The notes under the pieces were generated by a model, which saw only the letters and a list, made by a program, of their open reading frames with translations, was not told the DNA's origin and ran no database searches. Below, in pieces: positions 47,520 to 57,137 of a DNA stretch of 64,000 nucleotides (its first letter is position 1; every line of letters begins with the position of its first letter). The DNA comes from an uncultured Bacteroidales bacterium (GTDB lineage: Bacteria > Bacteroidota > Bacteroidia > Bacteroidales > UBA932): positions 1 through 64,000 of the forward strand of contig CAJOKD010000003.1 in assembly GCA_905235085.1 (NCBI GenBank), read 5' to 3'. The translations under genes and the position numbers were made by a program.

Positions 47520-48782
47520 ATGATTATGAAAAAGTTCATTGGATTTTTCGCCCTGCTGCTCGCAGCATCTATGATGGCTTCCTGCAATAAAGCCAACGCA
47601 GACAATCCCAACGGTGCCTGGAATGAACTTAAGGAAAGGAAGGATTTCGTCCTTACCCGTTCCCAGATGGAGATGGTCAAGGCCAACAACGTCTTCGCCC
47701 TGGAGCTCTTCTCCAGGACGGCCAAGGCCGCCGAAGGCCAGAGTTTCCTGATATCTCCTCTCAGTGTCACATACGCCCTCGGAATGGTGGACAACGGTGC
47801 CAAAGGGAAGACCCTTGATGAAATCAATTCCGTTCTGGGATACAAGGAGAGCACCGTCGAGGGGCTCAACTCCTTCTGCCAGACTATGCTGGCGCAGAGT
47901 GCCCAGGTCGATCCTTCAACCACGATTGAAATTGCCAATACCGCAGTTGTCAACAAGAAGATTCCTTTGCTGCCCGGATTCACCGAAGCCGTCGAATCCA
48001 ACTATGAAGCCGTCGTCACGTACAAGGACTTCGCAAAGGAAGACGTAAAGGGTTTCATCAACTCCTGGTGCGACAAGAAGACGCACGGTATGATTCCGGT
48101 CCTCCTGGATGACCCTGTCAGCCCAAGCACTTACGCCCATTTCCTCAATGCAATCTATTTCAAGGGAATATGGTCAAGCCAGTTCAAGAAGGCCGACACT
48201 TCCAAGGAAAAATTCGTCAGTGAGGACGGCTCCACCCTCAAGGTGGATATGATGCATCAGAAGGCTTCTTTTGCCGTCAGTGTTGGTAAGGGATATACCT
48301 CCGTCATCCTCCCGTACGGGAACAAGGCATACAGGATGACGGTACTGCTGCCCGCCGAGTCGTCTTCGGTAGCCGATGTGATGAAAGATCTTGCTTCCGA
48401 AAGCCTGGATCCGAAAAACTTCTATGATGCAGAGGAAGTCGACTTGAAACTTCCTGCTTTCGAATCGGAGTTCAAGATCGATTTCAGCGATATCCTGTGC
48501 GATATGGGAATGCCTACTGCGTTTTCTCCTATGGCGGACTTCTCGGCGATGACAACGGCTCCGGTCTGTATCTCGCAAGTCCTTCACAAGGCGAAGATCA
48601 AGGTTGACGAGACCGGTTCAGAAGCTGCTGCGGTCACGGATGTCACTATGAAGGAGACTTCTGTGGGCCCAGGAAACGGGCCGAAGGTGTTCACCTTCCA
48701 CGCTGACCATCCGTTCATCTATGCCATCACCGAAGTCAGCACCGGCGCCATCTTCTTCATCGGCCAGTACACTGGGAAATAG
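47520..48782 (+). CDS. Serpin lipoprotein (serine protease inhibitor)
   Basis: A 420-residue serpin anchored by a lipoprotein signal (MKKFIGFFALLLAASMMASC; lipobox M-A-S-C, Cys22). Typical serpin segments appear: NNVFALELFS, then SFLISPLSVTYALGMVDNGAKGKT, and the reactive-centre hinge DETGSEAAAVT (~363-373), which has the small residues needed for loop insertion, so it should be inhibitory. The bait loop after the hinge (TMKETSVGPGNGPK) has no obvious single P1; Met or Lys are candidates. Serpins are scarce in bacteria and in gut species may neutralise host or rival proteases. It converges on an M16 peptidase gene but shares no operon with it. Confidence 0.93.
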   Translation: MIMKKFIGFFALLLAASMMASCNKANADNPNGAWNELKERKDFVLTRSQMEMVKANNVFALELFSRTAKAAEGQSFLISPLSVTYALGMVDNGAKGKTLDEINSVLGYKESTVEGLNSFCQTMLAQSAQVDPSTTIEIANTAVVNKKIPLLPGFTEAVESNYEAVVTYKDFAKEDVKGFINSWCDKKTHGMIPVLLDDPVSPSTYAHFLNAIYFKGIWSSQFKKADTSKEKFVSEDGSTLKVDMMHQKASFAVSVGKGYTSVILPYGNKAYRMTVLLPAESSSVADVMKDLASESLDPKNFYDAEEVDLKLPAFESEFKIDFSDILCDMGMPTAFSPMADFSAMTTAPVCISQVLHKAKIKVDETGSEAAAVTDVTMKETSVGPGNGPKVFTFHADHPFIYAITEVSTGAIFFIGQYTGK

Positions 48783-48812
48783 CCTTCCGTCATCAGCTGA
48801 GATGGCCAGTTG

Positions 48813-48875
48813 CAAAACAAAGGGTGACCAAATAGTCGGAAAGACTTGAGGTCATCCTCTTTGTTTTGTTTTTTT
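48813..48875 (+). terminator. Terminator of the serpin gene, two-tier hairpin
   Basis: CAAAACAAAGGGTGACC at 48813-48829 pairs with GGTCATCCTCTTTGTTTTG at 48849-48867, with an inner stem AGTC/GACT, followed by a run of T. The core GGGTGACC...AGTCNGAAAGACTT...GGTCAYCC recurs behind cysS at 58897-58936. Confidence 0.85.
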
Positions 48876-48919
48876 GCCGCAGAAGCCAAATTAATAGCTA
48901 CACCTAAAAGGCTCGGTGT

Positions 48920-51823
48920 CTAATAGCCGAAGATCTCTTCGAGGGAGAGCTCGGTGACAGGACCGAGGCTGCGGACGAAGTCCATATCGAAGTCTGACTC
49001 ACGGCCCAGGAGACCATAGACGTATTTCCTGTCCTTGATCCACTTCTGCTGGAACGCCTTGACATCCTCGAGGGTCATACCTTCGATCTTCTCGAAGATT
49101 GCCTTGTCACGGTCTTCAGCAAGGCCGAGATCCTTCAGGTTGAGATAATCATAGAGGACACTGATTCCGGTGGTCCTGTTGGTCCTGAGATTGTTCAGGA
49201 CGGCAGTCTTCGCAACCTCGAATGCCTCAGGAGATTCCGGCATATCGTTGATGATCTTGTCGAATGCCTCCACCGCCTCGCGGAGTTTGTCGTTCTGGGA
49301 TGCGATGAAAGCGTAGAAGCTGTAGTCGCTCTCCTTGAAGGAAGGAGTGCGGAGGAATGCCCTTGCAGAGTAGGCGAGACCCCTGGCCTCACGCATCTCC
49401 TGGAATACGATGGCGTTCATTCCGCTTCCGAAGTAGTTGTTGTACATCGTCACGGAAGGATCGTTGGCTACATCGAACTTGTTGCCATCGTTGGAATACT
49501 GCAGGTAGTAGAACTGGTTGGCGTCGTAAGGAGCGATGAACACTTCGCTCTCCTCGACCCTCCTGTCCTGAGGGATCTCTTTTTCCAGATCCTCAGGATT
49601 GTCGGAAACCTTGTGGCACTCGGCGATGATCTTCCTTGCAGCACCTTCGTCTGAAGGACCGTAGTAGAGAATGTCGTGTTTCTTGCCGTAGAGGTCCCGG
49701 ACAGCCTGGAGCAGCTCGTCTGAGGTAAGGGAGAGGATCTGCTCGTTCGTAAGAGTGTTCTTTACGATGAATTCAGGACCGTAGAAGATGTACCTCTGGA
49801 GGGCGGAGAAGCATCCACTCTGGCTCAGTTTCTCGTCAGCACGGTTCTTCAGGATGTCGGATTTCACTTCAGCAAGGATGTTGGTGTCGGCCACGGCGTT
49901 GAAGATCAGGTCTTCCACGATAGCCATAGCCTTGCCGACGTTCTCGTCGAGTCCGGTTACTCCTATGTTGCTCTGCAGAGGTCCGGCGGTGTATCTCTCA
50001 TTGCAAGCCAGGTTGTAGAGTTCCTTCTTAATCTGCTCGGCGCTCTTGTCAGGTGTCCCGAGATAGTCCAGGTAACGGAAGGCGATATCCAGCCGTGGGT
50101 CGTTCTGGGTGCCTTTGTCGAATGTGCAGAACAAGGTGGCTATGTCGTTGAGTTCGTTCTTCTTGTAAAGGAACTCGAGGCCGCTGATCTCACCCTTCTT
50201 CATATCTTTGGAGAAATCCAGGAATACAGGATCGATAGGCTTGACCTCAGTCTGCTGGATATCCTTCAGGAAGGCGCTCTGTTTGTCGCGGTTGGTCTCG
50301 ATAGGGGTAATGGCAGGAGCAGCGATCTTGTCGATGTTCTTGTCGACACCAAGGCGCTTGTATGCTGTCACGTGGCTGTTGGCACCGAGATATTCGTTGG
50401 CCCAGTCGACGATCTGCTGCTTCGTGACCTTCTCGAGACGCTTCATCTGGAGGGCGTCGTCCTTCCAGTTATGCTCGTTGATGAAAGAGTTGACGAAAGC
50501 CATCGCGCGGTTCCTGTTCCTTTCAAGCTGGCGCATATTGCTCAGCTTGTAGTTGTTGATGGTGGCCTGGATAAGCTCATCGTCGAAATCGCCTGCGCGC
50601 AGCTTGGCGATTTCCTCGAGCATCAGTTCGCGGACCTGCTCGAGGGTCTGCCCGGCGCGAGGATAACCGAACAGGAGGAACTCACCGTAGTCCGGGCGGG
50701 AATAGTTGAATCCGAAGAAGGTATTGACCTTCTGGGCCTGGATGAGGTCCAGGTCGGCTATTCCTGCCTTTCCGTTGGAGAGGATTGAACTTACGAGGTC
50801 TCCGACTTCGCTTCTGAGGAAGTCCTTTTCGCCCGGAGTCCTCCATCCTACCATCACGAACTCTGCATCCAGTCCGTATACGTTCTTCTCTACCGGAGCG
50901 GTGATAGGAGCTTCTTCCTCGTACTGGAGGGTCTTGATGTCAGGATTCGGTTCCCAGTCTCCGAAATACTTCTCGATCGTGGCCACGAAGGTGTCCGGGT
51001 CGAAGTCGCCGGAAACGCAGATAGCTATGTTGTTGGGAACGTAGAAGTTGTTCCTGTGGTTCTCGATATTGATTATCGAAGGGTTCTTCAGATGCTCCTG
51101 GGTTCCGAGTGTGGTCTGCAGGCCGTAAGGATGCTTGGCGAAAAGCACGGAATCGATCGCTTCCATTGCCTTTTCCTGGTCCTCGGTCAGACTCATATTC
51201 TTTTCCTCGTAGACAGCCTCAAGCTCGGTATGGAAGCCCCTGATAACAGGATGCCTGAACCTGTCGGCCTCGATCTTCGCCCAATTGTCGATCTCGTTTG
51301 ACGGAATGTCCTCCGTGTAGACGGTCATATCGTTGGAAGTGAAGGCGTTGGTTCCGCTGGCACCGATTATCGACATCAGTTTGTCGTATTCGTTCGGGAT
51401 GGCAATCTTGGAAGCCTCGTAGCTGATCGAGTCAATCTTGTGGTAGAGGGCTATCCTTTCGGCAGGGTCGGTCTTGGTCCTGTAAACTTCGAACAGAGCC
51501 CTGATGGAATCGAGGAGCGGTTTCTCGGCCTCGTAGTCGGAGGTTCCGAAACTCTCGCTGCCCTTGAACATAAGGTGCTCGAGATAGTGTGAGAGACCGG
51601 TGGTCTCGTGAGGGTCGTTCTTGCTGCCGACCTTCACGGCGATGTAGGTCTGCAGGCGAGGTGTTTCCTTGTTGACGGACATATATACCTTCAGTCCGTT
51701 GTCAAGGGTGTAGATCTTCGTCTTCAGAGGATCTCCCTTGACGGTCTCATACTTGTACTTGTGGCAGGATGCCAGGGAGACCATTGTCAGTGCGGCTAAC
51801 GCCGCGAGGATGATTTTTCTCAT
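48920..51823 (-). CDS. M16-family metallopeptidase (pitrilysin-like), lipoprotein
   Basis: A 967-residue double-length M16 peptidase with a lipoprotein signal ([20 protein letters not shown]). The N-terminal half carries the inverted zinc motif HYLEH (in [14 protein letters not shown]), with the third ligand Glu in [10 protein letters not shown] about 75 residues later. The C-terminal half is the inactive mirror domain ([26 protein letters not shown]). Such clamshell peptidases degrade oligopeptides in the periplasm. I chose the ATG at 51823; ATGs two codons upstream and a TTG further up are possible. It stands alone between convergent serpin and divergent smpB. Confidence 0.94.
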   Translation of the reverse strand: MRKIILAALAALTMVSLASCHKYKYETVKGDPLKTKIYTLDNGLKVYMSVNKETPRLQTYIAVKVGSKNDPHETTGLSHYLEHLMFKGSESFGTSDYEAEKPLLDSIRALFEVYRTKTDPAERIALYHKIDSISYEASKIAIPNEYDKLMSIIGASGTNAFTSNDMTVYTEDIPSNEIDNWAKIEADRFRHPVIRGFHTELEAVYEEKNMSLTEDQEKAMEAIDSVLFAKHPYGLQTTLGTQEHLKNPSIINIENHRNNFYVPNNIAICVSGDFDPDTFVATIEKYFGDWEPNPDIKTLQYEEEAPITAPVEKNVYGLDAEFVMVGWRTPGEKDFLRSEVGDLVSSILSNGKAGIADLDLIQAQKVNTFFGFNYSRPDYGEFLLFGYPRAGQTLEQVRELMLEEIAKLRAGDFDDELIQATINNYKLSNMRQLERNRNRAMAFVNSFINEHNWKDDALQMKRLEKVTKQQIVDWANEYLGANSHVTAYKRLGVDKNIDKIAAPAITPIETNRDKQSAFLKDIQQTEVKPIDPVFLDFSKDMKKGEISGLEFLYKKNELNDIATLFCTFDKGTQNDPRLDIAFRYLDYLGTPDKSAEQIKKELYNLACNERYTAGPLQSNIGVTGLDENVGKAMAIVEDLIFNAVADTNILAEVKSDILKNRADEKLSQSGCFSALQRYIFYGPEFIVKNTLTNEQILSLTSDELLQAVRDLYGKKHDILYYGPSDEGAARKIIAECHKVSDNPEDLEKEIPQDRRVEESEVFIAPYDANQFYYLQYSNDGNKFDVANDPSVTMYNNYFGSGMNAIVFQEMREARGLAYSARAFLRTPSFKESDYSFYAFIASQNDKLREAVEAFDKIINDMPESPEAFEVAKTAVLNNLRTNRTTGISVLYDYLNLKDLGLAEDRDKAIFEKIEGMTLEDVKAFQQKWIKDRKYVYGLLGRESDFDMDFVRSLGPVTELSLEEIFGY

Positions 51824-51907
51824 TATCATACGGTTTTGGTTTGTTTTCAAAAACGCTTGCAAATAACAAACTTAGCGATTAATAACTGCAACACCAAGAA
51901 AAGTAGC

Positions 51908-51915
51908 TATATTTG
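51908..51915 (+). promoter_or_regulatory. -7 box of smpB
   Basis: TATATTTG is a full TAnnTTTG match 19 nt before the smpB ATG at 51935. It supports the short start. Confidence 0.6.
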
Positions 51916-51934
51916 CAATCCCGTAACTGAATAT

Positions 51935-52390
51935 ATGGCAAAGCAGAAGGAGCATAGGATAGAGATCAGGAACAAGAAAGCGTCGTTCGACTACGAGTTC
52001 CTGGAGACCTACGAGGCCGGAATCGTCCTCGTGGGAACCGAAATCAAGTCCATCCGCCTGGGAAAGGTTTCCCTGGTGGATTCCTACTGCTATTTCGTGG
52101 GGAACGAACTCTTCGTCAAGGGTATGAACGTGGCTACCTACTTCTGGGGCACCTGGGGACAGCACGAGCCTCTGCGCGACCGCAAGCTGCTTCTTACCAA
52201 GAGGGAACTCCGCCATCTGCACCAGTCAGTAAAGGAAAAGGGCCTCACGATAGTTGCCGTGAAGCTCTTTATCAACGACGAAGGATTCGCAAAGCTGGTC
52301 ATCGCTCTCGCCAAAGGCAAGAAGGTCTATGACAAGCGCCAGTCCATCAAGGAGAAAGACGTCCGCCGCGAGATGGAACGCGGGGACTAG
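51935..52390 (+). CDS. smpB: SsrA-binding protein
   Basis: A 151-residue SmpB, the partner of tmRNA in rescue of stalled ribosomes. The OB-like core is marked by [29 protein letters not shown], then [18 protein letters not shown], and the tail [23 protein letters not shown] enters the mRNA channel. The ssrA gene itself is not in the window. I chose the ATG at 51935 after a clear -7 box. The stop overlaps the convergent metK stop by 4 bp. Confidence 0.96.
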   Translation: MAKQKEHRIEIRNKKASFDYEFLETYEAGIVLVGTEIKSIRLGKVSLVDSYCYFVGNELFVKGMNVATYFWGTWGQHEPLRDRKLLLTKRELRHLHQSVKEKGLTIVAVKLFINDEGFAKLVIALAKGKKVYDKRQSIKEKDVRREMERGD

Positions 52391-53601
52391 ATTCCGAATT
52401 CGGCCTTGATCGCATCCACTGCGTCAAGCTTCTCCCATCCGAAGAACTGTATTCCGTCCTTTACATAAGGTTCCCTGCCGAAGTGTCCGTAGGTGGCGGT
52501 AGGGAAGTAGATAGGATTCTTGAGTCCGAACTTGCGGATGATCGCGGCCGGCCTCAGGTCGAAGAGCTTGCCTATCTTTGCGGCGATCTCGGCGTCAGGG
52601 ATTATTCCGGTGCCTTTCGTGTCCGTGAATATACTCACGGGTTGGGCGACTCCGATGGCGTAAGCCAGTTGGACGACCATTTCCTCCGCCACTCCGGCGG
52701 CAACCATATTCTTTGCTATGTATCTGGCGGCATAGGCTGCGCTGCGGTCCACCTTGGAAGGGTCCTTCCCTGAGAAAGCCCCGCCTCCGTGAGGTGCACG
52801 TCCTCCGTATGTGTCCACGATGATCTTCCTGCCTGTCAGTCCGGTATCCCCTGCCGGGCCTCCGATCACGAACTTCCCGGTAGGATTCACGAACAACTTG
52901 TAGTCGCCCTTGAAGAGGGAAGCGGTCTCCGGATCGAGGGCTGCTATGACTCTGGGAATCAGGATATTCCGGACATCGCTCTCAATCTTTGCACTCATCG
53001 CCTCATCGGAGTCGAACTCATCGTGCTGGGTCGAAACCACGATAGTATGTACGCGGACGGGATGGTTGTTCTCGTCGAATTCTATCGTGTACTGCGATTT
53101 GGAATCAGGCCTCAGGTAAGGCATAAGTTCCGGGGAGTTGTGCCGGATGTCCGCAAGGGTCTTCAGGGTGAGATGGGACAGATACAGGGCCAGGGGCATA
53201 TAGTGTCCCGTAGCCTTGCAGGCGTATCCGAACATCATTCCCTGGTCGCCGGCGCCCTGCTCCTCCGGATCTTCGCGGACTACTCCACGGTTGATGTCGC
53301 AGCTCTGTTCGTGGATCTCAGAAAGGATTCCGCAGGAGTCGGCATCGAACATATACTCGGACTTGTCGTATCCGATCTTGTGGATTACGTCGCGCACCGT
53401 TTTCTGTATGTCCACGTAGGCGCGGTCCGAACGTACTTCGCCGCCGACGAGCACCAGACCTGTCGAACAGAACGTTTCGCAGGCTACCTTGGCTTCCGGG
53501 TCCTGGCGCAGGAACTCATCGAGGATTGCATCTGAAATCTGGTCGGCCACCTTGTCAGGATGGCCTTCGGAGACTGACTCCGAAGTAAATAGATAGTTCA
53601 T
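52387..53601 (-). CDS. metK: S-adenosylmethionine synthetase
   Basis: A 404-residue MetK that makes S-adenosylmethionine from Met and ATP in the cytoplasm. The N-terminal [22 protein letters not shown] with His14, [12 protein letters not shown] and the phosphate-binding [22 protein letters not shown] are all intact. Length is within the family range. The gene is preceded by a short leader (53602-53660) that closely resembles a SAM-II/SAM-V class riboswitch, so repression by its own product is likely. The stop overlaps smpB by 4 bp tail to tail. Confidence 0.97.
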   Translation of the reverse strand: MNYLFTSESVSEGHPDKVADQISDAILDEFLRQDPEAKVACETFCSTGLVLVGGEVRSDRAYVDIQKTVRDVIHKIGYDKSEYMFDADSCGILSEIHEQSCDINRGVVREDPEEQGAGDQGMMFGYACKATGHYMPLALYLSHLTLKTLADIRHNSPELMPYLRPDSKSQYTIEFDENNHPVRVHTIVVSTQHDEFDSDEAMSAKIESDVRNILIPRVIAALDPETASLFKGDYKLFVNPTGKFVIGGPAGDTGLTGRKIIVDTYGGRAPHGGGAFSGKDPSKVDRSAAYAARYIAKNMVAAGVAEEMVVQLAYAIGVAQPVSIFTDTKGTGIIPDAEIAAKIGKLFDLRPAAIIRKFGLKNPIYFPTATYGHFGREPYVKDGIQFFGWEKLDAVDAIKAEFGI

Positions 53602-53656
53602 TTCTTTAGCATTTTTTAGACCGAGGTTGCAAGCGGGTCAAATCCGTCCTCGGATG
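53602..53656 (-). promoter_or_regulatory. Candidate SAM-II/SAM-V riboswitch in the metK leader
   Basis: On the minus strand the leader reads CCGAGG, then a loop containing GGATTTGACCCGCTTGCAA, then CCTCGG, then an A-rich strand TCTAAAAAATGCTAAAGAA that runs into the metK ATG. P1 is CCGAGG/CCTCGG (53653-53648 with 53626-53621). The loop GATTTRACC-N4-TTGCA and the 3' TGCTAAA match the conserved core of SAM-II aptamers as I remember it. An alternative hairpin ATCCG-AGGA-CGGAT competes with P1. The classic terminal GG that pairs with ACC is missing, so the 3' half of the pseudoknot may involve the start codon region instead. Confidence 0.6.
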
Positions 53657-53666
53657 TTTTCGGGTG

Positions 53667-53674
53667 CAAAGATA
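53667..53674 (-). promoter_or_regulatory. -7 box of metK
   Basis: CAAAGATA on the plus strand reads TATCTTTG on the minus strand, a full TAnnTTTG match. It places the transcript start near 53660, so the mRNA leader is almost exactly the proposed riboswitch. Confidence 0.65.
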
Positions 53675-53817
53675 TAAAACTTTGTTGAAAAGTTGTTGAA
53701 AACTTCATCGTTTTAATTCACTTTGTTGAGCCTGAAAATTTTAGCAACCCGATTATTTGTATTAATTTCGCACGATATTTTGGAGTTTAGTTCAATTTCA
53801 ATACTTAATTAAGTTCT

Positions 53818-56800
53818 ATGGTTCAATTACTCAAAAAAGGATTGGCTGCCTTGGCAGCTGTCTTCGCAGGAGTCGCAGCCTTCGCACAGGTAACGACTTC
53901 CAGTCTTGCCGGACGCATCAATGATGAGAACGGCGGTCCTTTGGCCGGAGCGGCGGTGATTGCCGTCCACGTGCCTTCAGGTACTCAGTATGCTGCCGTA
54001 GCCAACGGCGATGGCCAGTACACCATCAACGGTATGCGTGTCGGAGGTCCTTACAAGGTGACCATCTCATTCCTCGGTTACCAGACCCTGGAGTACACTG
54101 ACGTTGTCCTCCAGCTCGCAGAGACTTACAACCTCAACGCTACTGTCAACCCTGACACCGAGCAGCTCAACTCCTCCATAGTCATGGCTTCTCCGTCGTC
54201 CAAGTTCGCAGTAGAGAAGACAGGCGCTGCGACCAACATCAACAACTCGCAGATCGCCAACCTCCCTACGGTATCCAGGGCCATTTCCGATGTCACCAGG
54301 CTTTCTCCTTACGGTGGTAACGGAATGAGCTTCGTAGGATCCGACGGACGTAACGCCAACTTCACCGTTGACGGTGCGAACTTCAACAACAACTTCGGTC
54401 TTTCCTCCAGCCTCCCCGGCGGCGGAAGCCCTATTTCCATCGACGCCATCGAGGAAATGCAGGTCGTGATCGCTCCTTACGATGTACGCCAGACCAACTT
54501 CATCGGCGGTGGTGTCAATGCCATCACCAAGTCCGGTACCAACACCCTCAAGGGAACGGCCTACGTTTACCACAACAACGAGTACATGCATGGTGACACC
54601 GTCTATGGCAAGGACATCATCAGCGGAGACCGCGCCAAGGACCGCAGCACTACCTACGGTCTGACTCTCGGCGGACCTATCATCAAGAACAAGCTATTCT
54701 TCTTCGTCAACTACGAGCAGACCAACAGCCCGTCCGTAGCCAACCGTTGGAGAGGTTCCGAGAACGGTGTCGCCGATCCAACAGGTTATATCTCCCGTAC
54801 CAAGCTTTCCGACCTCCAGAGGGTTTCCGAGTTCGTAAAGTCCAAGTATGGATATGACACCGGTTCATGGACTTCCTTCCCTACAGACATCAGCAACCGC
54901 AAGCTCCTCGCCCGCATCGACTGGAACATCACCGACAAGCACCACCTCGCCCTGCGTTACAACAGCACCCTGAACAAGACCTGGTATGCTCCTAACCCTT
55001 CTTCAATGGACGGAGGTACCCGTTCGGCTTATGCCCGTACATCCCAGTACTCGATGTCTTACGCCAATTCGATGTATTCGATGAACAACAAGGTGGACAC
55101 CTGGTCATTCGACCTGAACAGCCGTCTCTCCGACAGGCTCTCCAACCAGTTCATCGCCACATATTCCAAGATCGGTGACGTCCGCGGATCCACTTCCGAC
55201 GAATTCCCGTTCATCGACATCCAGGACGGAACCGGAACCAATGGCAACTACATCGCCCTCGGTTACGAGCTCTTCACCTGGAACAATGCCGTCCACAACA
55301 ACACCATCAACATCAAGGACGAACTCAACTACTACGCCGGTAAGCACAAGATCACCGGAGGTTTCACCTATGAATACCAGATGGCTGACAACCAGTACAT
55401 GCGTAACGGTACCGGTTACTACCGCTATGCCAGCGTGGAAGACTTCATCAACGGCGCAGCTCCTGAGATCGTCTGCCTTACCTACGGTTACGACGGCGAA
55501 TCCAAGCCTGCAGCCCGTGTAAGGTTCAGCCGTCCGGGTCTCTTCCTCCAGGATGAGTGGAACGCTACCCAGAATCTCAAGCTCCTGCTTGGCCTGCGCG
55601 CCGACGCCCTCCTGTTCAACAATGCGGACCTGATGACGAACAACGCCATCCTGGCCCTCGACTACTATGACGGTGAAGGCGACATCCGCCACATCGACAC
55701 CGGTGCATGGCCTAAGCCTCGCGTGTCCTTCTCTCCTCGCTTCGGCTTCTCCTGGGATGTCCTCGGCGACAAGAGCCTCAAGGTCCGTGGCGGTTCAGGT
55801 TTCTTCGAGGGACGCGTTCCTCTCGTGTTCTTCACGAATATGCCTACCAACTCTGGTATGGTCCAGTACCAGGCCCAGATCAATGCCAAGAACGCCGACA
55901 AGAACGGATTCTCCATGAATGAGTTCGCCGGCGGTCTCGTGACCGAGAACGGCAAGGCCACCATCGCTGCCCTGCAGAACAAGCTTGCTGCCCTCGGCTA
56001 TCCTATGAGCATCAAGCCTGAGGATGGTACCGCTCCTTCTTCAATCGCAGCAGTCGACCCTAACTTCAAGATGCCTCAGGTTTGGAAGACATCCCTTGCC
56101 ATCGACTATGCATTCCCGACTTCATTCCCTCTCAGCATCACCGCAGAAGGTATCTACAACAAGACCATCAACGCTGCGACGATGGAAGACTGGAGCATCA
56201 AGCCAGTCGAGGGATTCGCAAGGTTCAACGGAGTGGACAACCGTCCTATCTTCCCTTCAGATCCTAAGACCGGAACAAGCGCATTCGTCCTGAGCAACAC
56301 CAACAAGGGTTACGGTTGGACAGGCAACGTCACCATCAACGCCCGTCCGTTCGAGAACCTCAGCCTCATGGCAGCTTACACCCACACCGTCTCCAAGGAG
56401 ATCACCGGTCTGCCGGGTTCCAACGCCGAGTCTGCAGTAGCTTATGTTCCTACCACCGCAGGTATCAACAACATCAAGCTCCACAACTCCCAGTATGTCA
56501 CTCCTGACCGTATCATCGCTTCCGCGACTCTCCACGACAGGGGCAACAATCACTACAGCTTCATCTATGAGGCCTGGAGGGGAGGATACAACTACTCCTA
56601 CATGCTGTCCAACGACATGAACGGTGACGGTTACGCTTACGATGCCATCTACATCCCTACCGACGAGGAAGTCTCTTCCAACCAGTTCCGTTTCGTAGAT
56701 TCAGACAGCCGCGACCGCTTCATGGACTATGTCCACAACAACAAGTTCCTGAGCGAGCGCCAGGGCCAGTATGCTGAGCCTTACTCAGTTTACTCTCCTT

Positions 56801-57117
56801 GGGTCCATAGGATCGACTTCAGCTACAAGCATGACTTCAAGGTGAACATCGGCAAGTCCGTCAATGTCCTCCAGCTCAGCCTTGACATGAAGAACGTCCT
56901 CAACTTCTTCAACTCCTCATGGGGTGTCTCCAAGATCCTCAACCCTACGATCGGTACCGAGGCTCGTATCCTCAAGTATGAAGGCGTCGATGCAGAAGGT
57001 TATCCTACCTTCTCCACCCCTGCTTCCATCTCCGGCAGCACCGCTACATGGGCTCCTTCCTATGCCCTCGGCCAGTGCTGGTATGCATCAGTCGGTGTCA
57101 AGTACTTCTTTAACTAA
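53818..57117 (+). CDS. Oar-like TonB-dependent receptor
   Basis: A 1099-residue outer-membrane protein: signal peptide (1-23, ending AAFAQ), CarboxypepD_reg domain (~27-115: GRINDENGGPLAGAAVIAV), plug domain (~125-240: NFTVDGANFNNNFG, then GGGVNAITKSGTNTLKGT), and a long barrel to YFFN. This layout matches Oar-type receptors, which in Myxococcus and Bacteroidota are linked to protein or protease-related export/import rather than glycans. The gene uses the abundant ATC/CTC/GGT codons seen in highly expressed genes. It stands out because it contains 15 CATG tetranucleotides while the rest of the window has about 11 in total, hinting at recent transfer or recombination. A lipoprotein gene follows within 21 bp. 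Confidence 0.92.
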   Translation: MVQLLKKGLAALAAVFAGVAAFAQVTTSSLAGRINDENGGPLAGAAVIAVHVPSGTQYAAVANGDGQYTINGMRVGGPYKVTISFLGYQTLEYTDVVLQLAETYNLNATVNPDTEQLNSSIVMASPSSKFAVEKTGAATNINNSQIANLPTVSRAISDVTRLSPYGGNGMSFVGSDGRNANFTVDGANFNNNFGLSSSLPGGGSPISIDAIEEMQVVIAPYDVRQTNFIGGGVNAITKSGTNTLKGTAYVYHNNEYMHGDTVYGKDIISGDRAKDRSTTYGLTLGGPIIKNKLFFFVNYEQTNSPSVANRWRGSENGVADPTGYISRTKLSDLQRVSEFVKSKYGYDTGSWTSFPTDISNRKLLARIDWNITDKHHLALRYNSTLNKTWYAPNPSSMDGGTRSAYARTSQYSMSYANSMYSMNNKVDTWSFDLNSRLSDRLSNQFIATYSKIGDVRGSTSDEFPFIDIQDGTGTNGNYIALGYELFTWNNAVHNNTINIKDELNYYAGKHKITGGFTYEYQMADNQYMRNGTGYYRYASVEDFINGAAPEIVCLTYGYDGESKPAARVRFSRPGLFLQDEWNATQNLKLLLGLRADALLFNNADLMTNNAILALDYYDGEGDIRHIDTGAWPKPRVSFSPRFGFSWDVLGDKSLKVRGGSGFFEGRVPLVFFTNMPTNSGMVQYQAQINAKNADKNGFSMNEFAGGLVTENGKATIAALQNKLAALGYPMSIKPEDGTAPSSIAAVDPNFKMPQVWKTSLAIDYAFPTSFPLSITAEGIYNKTINAATMEDWSIKPVEGFARFNGVDNRPIFPSDPKTGTSAFVLSNTNKGYGWTGNVTINARPFENLSLMAAYTHTVSKEITGLPGSNAESAVAYVPTTAGINNIKLHNSQYVTPDRIIASATLHDRGNNHYSFIYEAWRGGYNYSYMLSNDMNGDGYAYDAIYIPTDEEVSSNQFRFVDSDSRDRFMDYVHNNKFLSERQGQYAEPYSVYSPWVHRIDFSYKHDFKVNIGKSVNVLQLSLDMKNVLNFFNSSWGVSKILNPTIGTEARILKYEGVDAEGYPTFSTPASISGSTATWAPSYALGQCWYASVGVKYFFN

Positions 57118-57137
57118 TGCTTAATTCGACGAAGATT

